Positions 40,742-54,665 of a DNA stretch of 64,000 nt are shown here, one piece after another. A program made the translations under genes and the position numbers. The notes under the pieces are model-generated. The model made no database searches, was not told the origin of the DNA, and saw nothing but the letters and a program-made list of their open reading frames with translations. Origin of the DNA: Caloramator sp. mosi_1 (GTDB lineage Bacteria > Bacillota > Clostridia > Clostridiales > Caloramatoraceae); assembly GCF_028622835.1 (NCBI RefSeq), contig NZ_CP117677.1, positions 186,001 to 250,000 of the forward strand, in the 5' to 3' direction. The number at the start of each line of letters is the position of its first letter. The stretch's first letter is position 1.

Positions 40742-41719
40742 CTATGCTTCAACAAGTCCTTCATATATTAAGCATCTTACCTTGTGGCCATTTCCTAAAT
40801 CCGTAGTCTTTGGTACTTGAATCTTACATAAATCTTTTGCCTTTGGACATCTCGGATGGAATGGACATCCAGATGGTAAATTTGTTGGGTCTGGCATTAA
40901 GCCTTTAATTGGGTTTAATCTCTCAACTTCTTCTTCTAAATTTGGAATTGATCCAAATAGACCTAAAGTATATGGATGCTTTGGATTTTCAAATAAATCT
41001 TCAAGTGAAGCTGATTCAACTATTTCGCCTGCATACATAATTGCAACCTTATCACAAACCTCAGCAACTACTCCTAAATCGTGAGTTATTAGTATCATAG
41101 CTGTGTTAAATTCTTCCTTCAATCTCTTCATCAAGTCTAAAACTTGTGCCTGAATTGTAACATCAAGTGCAGTTGTTGGTTCATCTGCAATTAAAAGCTG
41201 TGGATTACAAGCCAATGCAATAGCAATTACAACTCTTTGCTTCATACCACCTGAAAATTGATGTGGATAATCTGTATGTCTTGCACCAGGAATACCAACC
41301 AATTCTAACATCTTCTTAGCCTTTTCAATTGCCTCTTCATTACTTAATCCTTCGTGTATTTGTATAACTTCTGCAAGCTGTTCTCCTACTGTCATTACTG
41401 GATTTAGTGAAGTCATTGGGTCTTGGAAAATCATTGATATTTTATTTCCTCTAATCTTTCTCATTTCACCCTCAGGTAGCTTTAATAAATCATTACCTTC
41501 AAAATTTATTTCACCACTTAATATTTTACCTGGAGGATTTGGAACTAATCTCATAATTCCAAGTGCAGTAGTTGTTTTGCCTGCTCCCGTTTCTCCAACT
41601 AATCCTAAGGTCTCTCCCTTATTAAGCTCAATATCTATACCATTAACCGCCTTAACAACTCCATCATCAGTTATATAGTGAATTGTTAAATTTTTTATAT
41701 CAAGAAGTTTTTCCTTCAT
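40742..41719 (-). CDS. Peptide ABC transporter ATP-binding protein, second system (OppD/DppD type)
   Basis: 325 residues, intact. Walker [17 protein letters not shown], signature [16 protein letters not shown], Walker [14 protein letters not shown]-loop LITHDLGVV and C-terminal [14 protein letters not shown]. It precedes the DppF-like gene by 12 bases. Confidence 0.94.
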   Translation of the reverse strand: MKEKLLDIKNLTIHYITDDGVVKAVNGIDIELNKGETLGLVGETGAGKTTTALGIMRLVPNPPGKILSGEINFEGNDLLKLPEGEMRKIRGNKISMIFQDPMTSLNPVMTVGEQLAEVIQIHEGLSNEEAIEKAKKMLELVGIPGARHTDYPHQFSGGMKQRVVIAIALACNPQLLIADEPTTALDVTIQAQVLDLMKRLKEEFNTAMILITHDLGVVAEVCDKVAIMYAGEIVESASLEDLFENPKHPYTLGLFGSIPNLEEEVERLNPIKGLMPDPTNLPSGCPFHPRCPKAKDLCKIQVPKTTDLGNGHKVRCLIYEGLVEA

Positions 41720-41746
41720 ATCTTACACTCCCTTCAGGTCCAATTT

Positions 41747-42642
41747 TTATTGCTTAAGCTTTGGATCAAGTGCATCTCTTAAACCATCCCCAAGTAGGTT
41801 TAGTGCTAAAATAGTTATCATAATAACAAGTCCAGGGAATGTTGTAACGTGCCAAGCATCTCTAAGGTAAGCTCTTCCACCTGCAAGCATTGATCCCCAC
41901 TCTGGTGCTGGTGGTTGTATACCTAATCCTATAAAGCTAAGACCAGCCGTTGATAAAATTGCACCTGCAACCCCTAATGTGCCTTGAACTATAACAGGTG
42001 CTAAAGCATTTGGAATGATATGTCTTGTAATTATTATAAAATCATTAGCACCAATTGCTCTTGCAGCCTCAATAAACTCTTGATCTTTTATTGAAAGTAC
42101 TGATGCTATAACTATTCTTGCATAGGATGGAACAGATGCAATCCCAATTGCAAGCATCAAGTTAAATAAGCTTGAACCTAAAGCTGAAACTATTGCTATT
42201 GCAAGTAATATACTTGGAACAGCAAGAAGTATATCCATAAATCTCATTATAAAGTTGTCCACTTTTCCCCCATAGTAAGCCGCTACTGCACCAAGTGAAC
42301 CACCAATTAATATAGAAATACCAACTGCGACAATACCAACCTTTAGTGATACTCTTGCACCGTGTATTATTCTTGCAAAAATATCTCTACCAAATTCATC
42401 AGTTCCTAACCAGTGCTCTGCACTTGGTCCCTTCAATCTCATAGCAAGGTTTTGTTTAATCGCAACTTCTTCATAAGGTGCTATTACATCAGCAAATATA
42501 GCAAGTAAAATTAAAATAAGTAAAATACCTAATCCAGCCATAGCCATTTTATTTTTAGCCATTCTTCTTGCCACTTCTGCCCAAATACTTCTCTTTTTGT
42601 TTTCTTTACTTCAGCTGTTTGCATCTCAACTACGTTTGCCAT
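41747..42642 (-). CDS. Peptide ABC transporter permease, second system (DppC type)
   Basis: About 298 residues. The ATG at 42640-42642 (MANVVEMQTAEVKKTKK) follows AAAGGAGGCTT. Core motifs GTDEFGRDIFARIIHGARVS and AARAIGANDFIIITRHIIPN. One A missing near 42597 (A5 needing A6) separates the first 16 residues. Confidence 0.91.
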
Positions 42643-42667
42643 TTTTAAGCCTCCTTTCACAAGTAGC

Positions 42668-43592
42668 TTACTTGTATTGTGATTTTATTCTTGGATCAAC
42701 ATATGCATAGAGTATATCAACTGCTAAATTTACAATACTAAATGTAACAGCAATAAAAACTACTGTAGCTTGAACCATTGGAGTATCCTTTTGCTTTATA
42801 GCATCAACAAGTAAACGTCCTATTCCCGGCCAAGAAAAAACTGTTTCTGTTAATACAGCACCACCTAAAAGAGCACCAAATTGTAAACCAACAACAGTTA
42901 TAATTGGAATAAGTGCATTTTTAATGCGTGTTGTAAAATAACCTTCTTTTCTTCAACACCTTTTGCTCTTGCTGTTCTTATATAATCTTGTCTAATAACT
43001 TCAAGCATTGATGAACGAGTCATTCTTGCAATAACTGCAGCGGTACTTGTCCCAAGTGTTAATGCTGGTAGGACAAAGTGCTTGAAGCTGCCGTATCCCC
43101 TGATGGAAGCCATCCTAAAGTAACTGAGAATAAAAGTATAAACATTAAACCTTGCCAGAAGTTTGGCATAGAAACACCAAGAAGTGCCAAAATCATACTT
43201 ACGCTATCAAATAGAGAGTATTGCTTAGTAGCAGAAATTATACCTACAGGAATACCTATTAATACTGCAAGCAAAACACCTACTGAAGCTAATTGCAATG
43301 TAGCTGGAAATCTTGCAAAAATTTCAGTAAACACTTCTCTTTTAGTTGTATATGATCTACCAAAATTACCCATTGCAGCATTTTTTATAAACCTACCATA
43401 TTGAACTAAAAATGGATCATTTAATCCCATTTGTTCTCTTAGAGCTTTTACTGCAGATTCTGGAGCACTTTCACCTAATATCATTTGTGCTGGATCGCCA
43501 GGGGTCATATACATAATTGAGAATACAATAAAGGTTACCCCTAATATTACAGGGATAAGCATTAACAATCTACGTGTTATATATTTTCGCAT
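42668..43592 (-). CDS. Peptide ABC transporter permease, second system (DppB type)
   Basis: About 309 residues. Starts MRKYITRRLLMLIPVILGV and ends with AYVDPRIKSQYK. EAA loop TARAKGVEEKKVILQHALKN. Breaks near 43080 and 42925. It is separated from the binding-protein gene by a hairpin at 43681-43706. Confidence 0.91.
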
Positions 43593-43680
43593 ATTTATCC
43601 TCCTTTGCTATAAAGTTAAGGTGCCAAAAAGGTTTTTATTTCTCAATAATAGAATATTTTTACTTATTGTTTAACAAACT

Positions 43681-43706
43681 AAAGTGAGACCAGATGGTCC
43701 CACTTT
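43681..43706 (-). terminator. Hairpin between the binding-protein gene and the permease genes of the second operon
   Basis: On the minus strand AAAGTGGGACC pairs with GGTCTCACTTT (one G-U wobble) around a 4-base loop. The wobble only pairs in the minus-strand RNA, which fits an element of this transcript. It could protect the binding-protein message and reduce downstream expression. Confidence 0.6.
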
Positions 43707-43724
43707 ATAACTATATTATTTTAA

Positions 43725-45251
43725 TTAATAGCTGATGTTATATAGCCTGTGGTGTCCAGCTGGATGTAGTCTGAAACCTTTTATAGCCTTTTGCATACCA
43801 ACGTTTTGAGTTTGATAGTATAGATTTGCAACCGGTGCTTCATCTACAACTATTTCTTGTATTTCGTGATATAATTTTTCTCTTTCATTGCTATCGCTTG
43901 TAGCCTTTGCCTTATCTAATAGTTCATCAACCTTTGCATTTGCAAAGAAGGATCTATTTCCAGCACCACCCTTTTGTGAGCTGTGATATAGTGCATATAA
44001 ACCATAGTCAGCGTCACCAGTTACAGTAACCCAACCTAAAATGAACATATCGTGTTCTCCTCTTCCTGTTCTATCAAGATAGCTACCCCATTCTAATGTT
44101 TCAATCTTTACATCAATACCAATTTCTTTTAATTGTGCTTGAACTATTTGTGCTATTTGTACTCTAACTGGGTTATCATTTGTCCAAATTGTTGTCTTAA
44201 ATCCATTTTCTAATCCTGCTTGCTTTAAAAGTTCCTTTGCCTTTTCTTTATTATATTCATATGGCTTTATATTTGGATTGTGTCCAAATACCTTTGGCCC
44301 TATTGGTGCACCAGCCTTTTGTGCAGCACCATTTAGAACAGCTGTTATTATATCATCTCTATTTATTGCATAGTTAATAGCTTGTCTAACTTCTTTCTTG
44401 TTAAATGGTTCTTTGTTTGTGTTAAATCCAATGTATGCAACTGATAGTGATGGTTCTTCTACTAATGTTAGTTTATCATTATTCTTTACTCTTTCTTTAT
44501 CTACTGGTTCAATATCGTATGCTATATCTATTTCACCAGTTTCAAGTCCTATTGTTCTTGTTGAACCTTCTGCAACGTTTCTGAATGTAATTTTCTTTAT
44601 CTTTGGAGCTCCTTCAAAATATTCATTGAAGGCCTCAAGTTCAATCTTGTCACCTGACTGCCAAGCAACAAACTTAAATGGACCTGTTCCTACAGGTTTT
44701 TGACCATAATTTTCACCTGCTTCTTTAACCGCCTTTTCATTTAAGATTGATGCTGCAGTATGTGATAAATGAGCAAGAATTGGTGCAAATGGTTCCTTAA
44801 GAGTTATAACAACCTTATAATCTTCAGGAGCATCTACAGAAGCTATTGCTTCAACAATATGATTAACCTTGTCAGAAGCTAACATTCTTTCTAAAGTAAA
44901 CTTAACATCACTGGCCTTTAATTCTTCACCATTATGGAACTTAACCCCTTTTCTTAAATTAAACACCCAAGTTTTTTCATCCTTTTGTTCCCAAGATTCA
45001 GCAAGTCCTGGTTGGATTTGCATATCTTCATTCATTACAACAAGTGTGTTATAAATTTGTTTCATTACTCTTGATGATGGCTGGTCATTTGTTGCGTGTG
45101 GATCTAACGATTTTGCATCAGCACCTTGTGCAACAATAATTGAATCTTTTCCGCCTTCTGCTGTATTTCCTCCTTTGCCACATCCAGTTAGGACAAAAAC
45201 AAAGGAAAGCATTAGGGCTAAAACAGTTAAAAGTTTCTTGTTCTTTAACAT
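43725..45251 (-). CDS. Peptide ABC transporter substrate-binding lipoprotein, second system (DppA/GsiB type)
   Basis: 508 residues, intact. Signal peptide with lipobox FVLTGCGKG. SBP_bac_5 motifs GADAKSLDPHATNDQPSSRV, WVFNLRKGVKFHNGEEL and PVGTGPFKFVAW. It is first in its operon, before permease genes B and C and the two ATPases. Similarity to glutathione- and dipeptide-binding relatives is an impression only; the true ligand cannot be told. Confidence 0.93.
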   Translation of the reverse strand: MLKNKKLLTVLALMLSFVFVLTGCGKGGNTAEGGKDSIIVAQGADAKSLDPHATNDQPSSRVMKQIYNTLVVMNEDMQIQPGLAESWEQKDEKTWVFNLRKGVKFHNGEELKASDVKFTLERMLASDKVNHIVEAIASVDAPEDYKVVITLKEPFAPILAHLSHTAASILNEKAVKEAGENYGQKPVGTGPFKFVAWQSGDKIELEAFNEYFEGAPKIKKITFRNVAEGSTRTIGLETGEIDIAYDIEPVDKERVKNNDKLTLVEEPSLSVAYIGFNTNKEPFNKKEVRQAINYAINRDDIITAVLNGAAQKAGAPIGPKVFGHNPNIKPYEYNKEKAKELLKQAGLENGFKTTIWTNDNPVRVQIAQIVQAQLKEIGIDVKIETLEWGSYLDRTGRGEHDMFILGWVTVTGDADYGLYALYHSSQKGGAGNRSFFANAKVDELLDKAKATSDSNEREKLYHEIQEIVVDEAPVANLYYQTQNVGMQKAIKGFRLHPAGHHRLYNISY

Positions 45252-45776
45252 TTTTTCTCCTCCCTTTAATATAGATTATTTAAATTTGGCCAGTGAATAT
45301 TTTTTCTTACCTTATGTAATTAACTAAATTTTTAATTTAAATTTAAAATTCAGTTAATTCTGTATATTCTTATGATAAATAAAAGGTTATGAAATATCAA
45401 TACTTTTTTATGTCAAATATTAAGTTGATGCATAATTCCTTGCAGATACTTGTTTTTGTGATTAGTTATTTTTTTAACTTGTTTTAATTAATTTGTAAAT
45501 TTTACATTTTTGTAAATTTAATATAATTTTTTAATTAATATTCTTAAATTTAATTAATTATTAAACATTTCGTTACATTTTCTTGAATTATTCTTATCAT
45601 TTTTACTTGATTTTTGCATTTTTTATTCTTTCTACTTCATTTTTTATACAATTAATGAATAATTTTATTTATTTCATATGTCATATATTGTAATATATTG
45701 AATAATTGTATCTAAATGTTAACTTAACAAATTGTCGAATATTAATACAAATAATAACCTGATTTTTTATAAAAAG
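45252..45776. other. AT-rich intergenic region upstream of the second peptide operon
   Basis: About 525 very AT-rich bases with no supported gene. It should contain the promoter of the binding-protein gene. A weak CodY-like match lies at 45345-45359 (11 of 15 positions), not better than chance in such sequence. Confidence 0.45.
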
Positions 45777-45796
45777 GAGCACACAATGTGTGCTCT
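45777..45796 (-). terminator. Terminator of the gat operon
   Basis: GAGCACAC and GTGTGCTC form an 8-bp stem with a 3-base loop, followed by CTTTTT on the minus strand, just after the gatB stop at 45801. Confidence 0.85.
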
Positions 45797-45800
45797 TAAA

Positions 45801-47228
45801 TTATCTTTTCTTTAATTCTTCCTCAACCAACTTATTAACAAGCTGTGGATTTGCCTTACCCTTTGATGCCTTCATTACCTGACCTACAACAAATCCCATA
45901 GCCTTTGTCTTACCATTCTTATAATCCTCAACAGATTGAGGATTTTCATCAAGAACCTTATTTACTATCTCCCTTATTGCATTTTCATCGGAAATTTGAA
46001 CCATTCCCTTTTCCTTAACTATCTTTTCAGGATCATCCCCTGTTTCAAACATATCCTTAAATACCTTCTTTGCTATTGTTCCTGTTATAGTTCCATTGTT
46101 AATTAGCTCAATAAGCTTTGCAAGATGCTTAGGTTCAACTTTTATTTCTTCAATACTCATTTCTCTATCATTTAATGTTCTTAATACTTCACCCATAATC
46201 CAATTACTTGCATCCTTCGGTGAAGCACCTTCTTTAACTGTCAGTTCAAAGAAGGCTGCCAGTGCCTTTGATGATGTAAGTATTGATGCGTCATATTCTG
46301 GTAACCCATATTCATTTATATACCTTGCTCTCTTTTTATCAGGAAGCTCTGGAAGTGTATCTTTAACCTTTTGTATCCATTCATCATCAACAACTAAATA
46401 AACCATATCTGGTTCTGGGAAGTATCTATAGTCGTGGGCCTCCTCTTTACTCCTCATAACTATAGTTTCTCCCTTTGCCTCATCCCACCTTCTTGTTTCC
46501 TGTACTATTTTTTCTCCTCTTTCTATTGCCTCTATCTGTCTTTTTATTTCATACTCTATAGCCTTTTCAACCGCCTTAAAGGAATTCATATTCTTAATTT
46601 CTGTCTTTACTCCAAATTCAGTAGAACCCTTAGGTCTTACTGAAACATTAGCATCACATCTTAGGGAGCCTTCCTCCATCTTACAGTCAGATACTTCTGT
46701 ATATTGCAATATTGCCTTTAAATTTTCTAAGTACATCTTTGCCTCTTGAGCACTTCTCATATCTGGCTTTGAAACAATCTCAATAAGTGGTACTCCAGAT
46801 CGGTTAAAATCAACGTAGGTTCCGTCTTCTCTATGTAATGCTTTTCCTGCATCCTCTTCTATATGTATTCTTTGAATTCCAATTCTCTTTACACCTTCGT
46901 CTGTTACTATTTCAACATATCCATTTTTACAAAGAGGAGTCTCATCCTGCGTTATTTGATAATTCTTAGGGCAGTCTGGATAAAAATAATTTTTTCTTGC
47001 CATATATGTTTCCTTGTTAATTTCACAATTTAAAGCAAGACCTGCCTTCATTGCATAAGTTACAACCTCTTTATTTAAAACAGGTAGGGCACCTGGAAGT
47101 CCCATACATACAGGACAACAGTGGGTATTTTGTTCTCCTCCAAATTCTGTTGTACAGCCACAGTAAATCTTTGTTTTTGTTGAAAGTTCGGCGTGAACTT
47201 CAAGTCCGATTATTGCTTCAAACTCCAT
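45801..47228 (-). CDS. gatB: Aspartyl/glutamyl-tRNA amidotransferase subunit B
   Basis: 475 residues, intact. Kinase-like subunit that activates misacylated Glu-tRNA(Gln) or Asp-tRNA(Asn). Motifs: [56 protein letters not shown] and the C-terminal GatB/YqeY domain. The start at 47226-47228 follows GGGAGGTGTAAAA; an in-frame ATG five codons upstream lacks a site. Confidence 0.96.
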   Translation of the reverse strand: MEFEAIIGLEVHAELSTKTKIYCGCTTEFGGEQNTHCCPVCMGLPGALPVLNKEVVTYAMKAGLALNCEINKETYMARKNYFYPDCPKNYQITQDETPLCKNGYVEIVTDEGVKRIGIQRIHIEEDAGKALHREDGTYVDFNRSGVPLIEIVSKPDMRSAQEAKMYLENLKAILQYTEVSDCKMEEGSLRCDANVSVRPKGSTEFGVKTEIKNMNSFKAVEKAIEYEIKRQIEAIERGEKIVQETRRWDEAKGETIVMRSKEEAHDYRYFPEPDMVYLVVDDEWIQKVKDTLPELPDKKRARYINEYGLPEYDASILTSSKALAAFFELTVKEGASPKDASNWIMGEVLRTLNDREMSIEEIKVEPKHLAKLIELINNGTITGTIAKKVFKDMFETGDDPEKIVKEKGMVQISDENAIREIVNKVLDENPQSVEDYKNGKTKAMGFVVGQVMKASKGKANPQLVNKLVEEELKKR

Positions 47229-47242
47229 TTTTACACCTCCCA

Positions 47243-48693
47243 TTAAATGTTAGGTCTAACCTTTGAAAATTCTGTTTCTCTTTCAAAGGCGTGGCCTACC
47301 TTTATTAATGTTCCCTCATCAAAATAATTTCCAATAAGCTGCATACCAACTGGTAGACCTCCAACAAAACCTGCTGGAATTGAAATTGCTGGAACTCCTG
47401 CAATATTTATTGGAACTGTGTATATATCTGATAAATACATTTCAAGTGGATTGTTGGACTTCTCCCCTATCTTGAAGGCAACAGTTGGTGATGTTGGAGT
47501 AAGTATTACATCAACATCTTCAAAGGCCTTTTTATATTCATTTATAATTAATGTTCTAACCTTTAGTGCCTTTTTATAATATGCATCATAATAACCAGCA
47601 GAAAGTGCATATGTACCAAGCATAATTCTTCTTTTACTTCATCTCCAAATCCTTGGCTTCTTGATTTAACATAAAGATCTACAACATCTTCAAACTCATC
47701 TGCCCTATATCCATATCTTATACCGTCAAATCTTGCAAGGTTTGAACTTGCCTCTGAACTTGCAAGAATGTAGTAAACTGCAAGAGCGTATTTTGACATT
47801 GGAAGGCTTATTTCTTTAATTTCAGCTCCAAGCTTTTTATAAACTTCTATTGCGTTTTCTATTTGTTTTCTTACATTTTCATTTAACCCTTCTGCAAAGT
47901 ATTCCTTTGGAATACCTATCTTTAGTCCCTTTATATCTTGATTTAAGTATTTTGTATAGTCTTCTGCCTCTCTTTTTGCACTTGTTGAATCCATTTCATC
48001 ATAACCTGCAATTGCCTTAAGAACGTGAGCACAATCCTCAACATCCTTTGTAAAAGGTCCTATTTGATCAAGGGATGATGCAAAGGCAACAAGACCATAT
48101 CTTGATATTCTTCCGTAGGTTGGTTTTAAACCTACAACTCCACATAAGGATGCAGGCTGTCTTATAGAACCACCTGTATCAGAACCTAATGTATAATAGG
48201 CTTCGCCTGCTGCAACTGCTGCTGCAGAACCACCCGATGAACCACCAGGAACCCTTTCTAAATCATAAGGATTTCTTACCTTTTTAAAGGCTGAGTTTTC
48301 TGAAGAAGAACCCATAGCAAACTCATCCATATTAAGCTTTCCTAATATAACAGCGTCATTTCGCTTTAAAAGCTTTGTAACGTGAGCATCATAGGGTGCT
48401 ATGAAATTTTCAAGCATCCTTGAAGCACAGGTAGTCTTAAGTCCTTCAACACAGATATTATCCTTTATAGCCATTGGGATACCTGCAAGGAAAGATACAT
48501 CTTCTCCCCTCTTTATCTTTTCATCTACTTCCTTGGCTTTATTTACTGCACCTTCTTCATCAACTTGAAGAAAGGCACCAACTTTATCATCTACCTTGCT
48601 GATTCTATCTAAAGCATTCTTTGTAAGCTCAACACAGCTTACCTCTCCTTTATTAATAAGTTCTCTTATCTCGTGAAGTGTTTTAGTATGCAC
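47243..48693 (-). CDS. gatA: Aspartyl/glutamyl-tRNA amidotransferase subunit A
   Basis: About 484 residues. Amidase that releases ammonia from Gln. The catalytic Ser-cisSer-Lys triad is visible: Lys in MAIKDN (about 77), Ser in [12 protein letters not shown] (about 152) and Ser in [11 protein letters not shown] (about 176). A break near 47625 (DEVKEE then [13 protein letters not shown]) needs a single base. Located 11 bases after gatC. Confidence 0.95.
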
Positions 48694-48704
48694 CTTTATC
48701 CCTC

Positions 48705-48992
48705 CTATTCAATAACCTTTGGAACTTTAACAAATCCATCTTGAGAATCTGGTGCGTTCTTAAGTAGAGAATCTCTATTAAAGGAATCCTTAACTACATC
48801 CTCCCTTAATGCATTTTCTACTCTGTAGGCACCAATGCTGATTTCAACATCGTCTGTATCAACCTCTTTTAGCATTTCAACATAGTTTAAAATACCATTT
48901 AAATCCTCTGTAAACTTTTGTTTTTGTTCTTCTGTAAATTCAAGTCTTGCAAGCTTTGCAACATACTCTACATCACGAACAGTAACTGACAT
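48705..48992 (-). CDS. gatC: Aspartyl/glutamyl-tRNA amidotransferase subunit C
   Basis: 95 residues starting [19 protein letters not shown] at 48992, after AAGGTGTTTAT. The upstream extension to 49070 is in a different gene. Typical C-terminal [21 protein letters not shown]. Confidence 0.94.
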   Translation of the reverse strand: MSVTVRDVEYVAKLARLEFTEEQKQKFTEDLNGILNYVEMLKEVDTDDVEISIGAYRVENALREDVVKDSFNRDSLLKNAPDSQDGFVKVPKVIE

Positions 48993-49009
48993 ATAAACAC
49001 CTTCCCTTC

Positions 49010-49271
49010 TTAATAAATTCCTAAAATCAAGAAAATTAATAGTATAAAAGCTAATACAAAGCTTATACAAAAATTATTTTTGTATAGCATACATCCCTGT
49101 TAAACTTACAATTTATTCCCCATAAAACAAGAGACAAAGTTAGGGAAATCTCAAGGGGTACAAAAGTTGAAAACTCACTTATATACACTATACCAAAGGA
49201 AACAATAATGGTAAATATTGAAATTATACTGGTAACAATAAAACTGACCCACATTATATAATCTAAAAATT

Positions 49272-49275
<4 letters not shown>
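49010..49275 (-). CDS. Small membrane protein of the ligA-gatCAB operon, function unknown
   Basis: About 88 residues. It starts MKFLDYIMWVSFIV with a 4-base ATGA overlap with ligA and a GAAGGTGAATTG site. Helices are at about 5-28, 38-52 and, after adding one A at about 49080, a third (SFVLAFILLIFLILGIY). Without that base the frame ends in CYTKIIFV. It has no recognised domain and sits 17 bases before gatC. Confidence 0.6.
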
Positions 49276-51272
<1,997 letters not shown>

Positions 51273-51275
51273 TCA

Positions 51276-53475
51276 TTATATTTTTCAAGGGGTGCAGTAG
51301 ATGCAAGTAAGCTTTTAACTCCAGCTTTATCAAATTCAACAGTAATCATTTTATCAGCCGCTATTTCCTTAACTGCTACAACCTTTCCAACACCAAATAT
51401 TTTATGTTTAACAAGCATTCCAACATCATAGTTTGAAGGCTTATTTAAAGTAGGCTTTTGAATAACTGGTGTTGTATTTATTTTGTTTACTGTAGATATT
51501 GTCTTGCTTGGTGTCCTGTAATCATCATAGCTGTAAACTCTATTAAAACTCATTCGCTTTGGAGATATATCATCTATTAAGTGCTCTGGTATCTCCTCAA
51601 TAAAACTTGATACACTATTAAACATTGTCCTTCCATACATCATCCTTTGCTGTGCACAGGTTAAATAAAGCTTCTTTTTAGCTCTTGTTATTCCAACGTA
51701 GCATAGTCTTCTTTCCTCTTCAAGCTCATCCTCATCTTCCTTTGCTGAAAAGTGTGGGAATATTCCCTCCTCCATTGCAGCTATAAATACAACATTAAAT
51801 TCAAGTCCCTTTGCAGTATGAAGAGTCATTAACGTTACAGCATCTGCATTTTCAATTTGGTCTTGGTCTGATACCAGTGCAATTCTTTCTAAAAACGCTG
51901 CTAAGCTTTTATCTTCATTTTGTTCTTCAAATTCCACAGCTGCTGATTTAAATTCGTTTAAGTTTTCTATCCTATCTTGACTCTCCTTTGTATTATCCTC
52001 TATAAGTTCCTTTATATAACCTGTTGTATCAAGTATTTCTGATATAAGATTAGATACTGTCATTCTTTCTTTACTTATCATAAAGTAATTCATCTGGCTT
52101 ATAAACTTCTCTATTGCATTGGCAGCACGTTTAGTAATTCCATCTATTCTATCTATCTCAAGAAGGGCTGAATATAAGCTTATATCCCTGCTATTTGCGT
52201 ATTCCTTTACCTTATCAATAGTTGCCTGTCCTATACCCCTTCTTGGCACATTTATGATTCTCTCAAGGCTTATATTATCTAAAGGATTGTTTATAACTCT
52301 AAGGTATGCTAATATATCCCTTATTTCTTTTCTGTCATAGAACTTCAGTCCTCCTACAACCCTATAGGGTATAGATGACGTAACAAAGGCTTCTTCTAAA
52401 ATACGTGACATTGCGTTTGTTCTGTATAATATAGCAAAATCTGATAGGCTATGCCCCTCTGCAATTAGCCTTTTTATTTCTTTTACAATAAATAAAGCTT
52501 CATCTTCACCATTTTCTGCTTTATAAAATCTTATGTTTTCACCTAATTCATTTTGAGTCCAAAGCCTTTTTGCTTTCTTTTTCATTGTTTTGAATTACAT
52601 AGTTTGCAGCATCCAGTATCTTTTTGTGCATCTGTAGTTTTGCTCAAGTTTAATTATTTTTACATCAGGATAATCCTTTTCAAAATCTAATATGTTTCTT
52701 ATATCAGCTCGCCTCCAACTGTAAATGCACTGGTCATCATCCCCTACGACGCAAAGGTTTCTGTGCTCTTTTGCAAGTATGTTTACAAATTCATATTGAG
52801 CCCTATTTGTATCCTGATATTCATCAACTAAAATATATCTAAACTTCCTTCTATAATAACTTAAAACGTCTTGATTCTCCTTAAACAGTTTAACTGTAAG
52901 CATTATTATATCATCAAAATCAAGGGCATTACTCTTTTTAGCTTTCTTTGATACATTCTATATATGTTTGCAAGGTTTCTGGTTTTAAAATCCATACCAT
53001 ATCTACCATAGTAGGTTTCTGCATCCATAAGTTCATCCTTTAAAGAACCTATTTTAGATAAAACATCCTTTGGAGGCATCACCTTTTCATCTATATTAAG
53101 CTCACTTAAGCATTCCTTTATTACCTTTTCTTGATCCTGTGTATCATATATAACAAAGTCCCTGTTATATCCTAACTTTTCTATATCCTGTCTTAAGATT
53201 CTAACACAGGCTGAATGGAAGGTACTTATCCATATATTCCTTGCCTCATCGCCTACAATTTGAATTATTCTCTCCTTCATCTCCTGTGCAGCCTTATTTG
53301 TAAATGTTATTGCCAATATGTTGCCTGGATATACTCCCTTCTCAATTAAATTTGCTATCCTATATGTTAAAACCCTCGTTTTACCACTACCTGCACCTGC
53401 AAGTATTAAAAGAGGTCCCTCTAAAGTTTCAACAGCCTCTCTCTGCTCCTTGTTTAAAACACTTAAATCCAACAT
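51276..53475 (-). CDS. pcrA: ATP-dependent DNA helicase PcrA (UvrD/Rep family)
   Basis: About 733 residues, 3'-5' helicase in repair and plasmid replication. Motif [16 protein letters not shown], Ia [59 protein letters not shown] and [18 protein letters not shown]. Breaks near 52935, 52605, 52590 and 51282; the last correction ends the protein as TAPLEKI at 51276. It overlaps nothing and precedes ligA, the usual Firmicutes order. Confidence 0.94.
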
Positions 53476-53556
53476 ACCTCTTTATTCCTCCTAATAAGAC
53501 TTCAATATTATAGATTATACCATTATTTTTAAATTGCTTCCACTTAACATAAATAA

Positions 53557-53578
53557 AGGGCAGCATTTGCTACCCTCT
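53557..53578 (-). terminator. Hairpin after yerC
   Basis: AGGGTAGCA and TGCTGCCCT pair with one G-U on the minus strand, then TTTATTT. It lies between yerC and pcrA. Confidence 0.6.
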
Positions 53579-53875
53579 ATTTTTGCTTCATCTTTTCAAA
53601 CACAATTTTATAGCCATCTTGTCCATAATTTAAGCTTCTGTTTACCCTACTTATAGTTGCTGTGCTTGCCCCAGTTGTCTCTGCTATATCTATATATGTT
53701 TTTCTTTCAAGAAGCATTTTAGCAACCTGAAGCCTTTGTGCCATTGCCTGAAGCTCATTTATTGTACAAAGGTCTTCAAAAATCTATAACACTCCTCAAG
53801 GGTCTCAAGGTTTAAAATTGCACTAAATAGATAGTCCATCTCTTCACTTTTTAATTTTGATGTATATTCCCTCAC
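53577..53875 (-). CDS. yerC: YerC/YecD-type TrpR-related DNA-binding protein
   Basis: About 99 residues, from GTG 53873-53875 after GAGGTGATATGT. Characteristic segments: EECYRFFEDLCTINELQAMA, QRLQVAKMLLERKTY, DIAETTGASTATISRVNRSL and NYGQDGYKIV. TrpR-type helix-turn-helix. One T missing near 53783 (T5 needing T6). Adjacent to pcrA as in Bacillus; its target is not well defined. Confidence 0.88.
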
Positions 53876-53919
53876 ACATATCACCTCGTATACTTTATTA
53901 AACTAAATTATACCATAAA

Positions 53920-53941
53920 AAAGAGGGAAAATCTCCCTCTA
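53920..53941 (-). terminator. Terminator of the pseudouridine synthase gene
   Basis: AGAGGGA and TCCCTCT form a 7-bp stem around TTTT, followed by TTTTTT on the minus strand. Confidence 0.75.
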
Positions 53942-54664
53942 CTTTTTACTGCATTATACAAAAGTTCAACCTCAGCCTCTGTAAGTTCTCTGCTTTCACC
54001 AAGTTCTAAGCTTTCATCTAATTTAAGGGGACCCATTTCAATTCTTTTTAAATATATTACCTTTTTCCAACCGCTTCAAACATTCTTTTTACTTGATGAT
54101 ATTTCCCTCATATATAACAAGTTCTATTTCTGATATTTCATCGGATTTTAATATTGTAAGTTCAGCTGGCATAGTTTTATAGCCATCATCTAAAACTACA
54201 CCTTTTTTAAACTTTTCAACATCATCATCTGTAACTACACCCTGAACCCTTGCGTAATATTTTTAGGAACGTGTCGTTTTGGTGATAGCAGTAGATGATT
54301 TAATTCGCCGTCATTTGTTAATATCAAAAGTCCCTCCGTATCTTTGTCTAACCTCCCAACTGGACTTGGCATAAATATTCTAAACTCATCTGGAAGTATA
54401 TCTACAACAGTTCTCATCATAATCATCCTCTGTTGCACTAATTACCCCTTGAGGCTTGTTTAACATAACATAGATATATTTTTTATACTGAAGAATTTCT
54501 CCATCCACCTCAATTACGTCCTTCTCAGGGTCAATATGCATTGAAAAATCCTTAACTAATTTTCCATTTACTGATACGACTCCAGACCTAACTAATAATT
54601 TAACCTCTTTTCTTGTTCCATAACCCATATTTGCAAGAATCTTATCCAATCTCTCTTTAGACAT
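53939..54664 (-). CDS. rRNA pseudouridine synthase (RsuA/RluB/RluE family)
   Basis: About 242 residues. N-terminal S4 domain ([20 protein letters not shown]), then the catalytic motif [17 protein letters not shown] with the nucleophilic Asp, and C-terminal [19 protein letters not shown]. Breaks near 54410, 54255, 54095 and 53950; the last one ends the protein as NAVKK at 53939. The exact rRNA target cannot be assigned. Starts 1 base after the patatin gene. Confidence 0.88.
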
Positions 54665-54665
54665 T

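Noticed and set aside
45345..45359. CodY-box-like sequence upstream of the second binding-protein gene
   Set aside because: Only 11 of 15 positions match, expected by chance in such AT-rich DNA.
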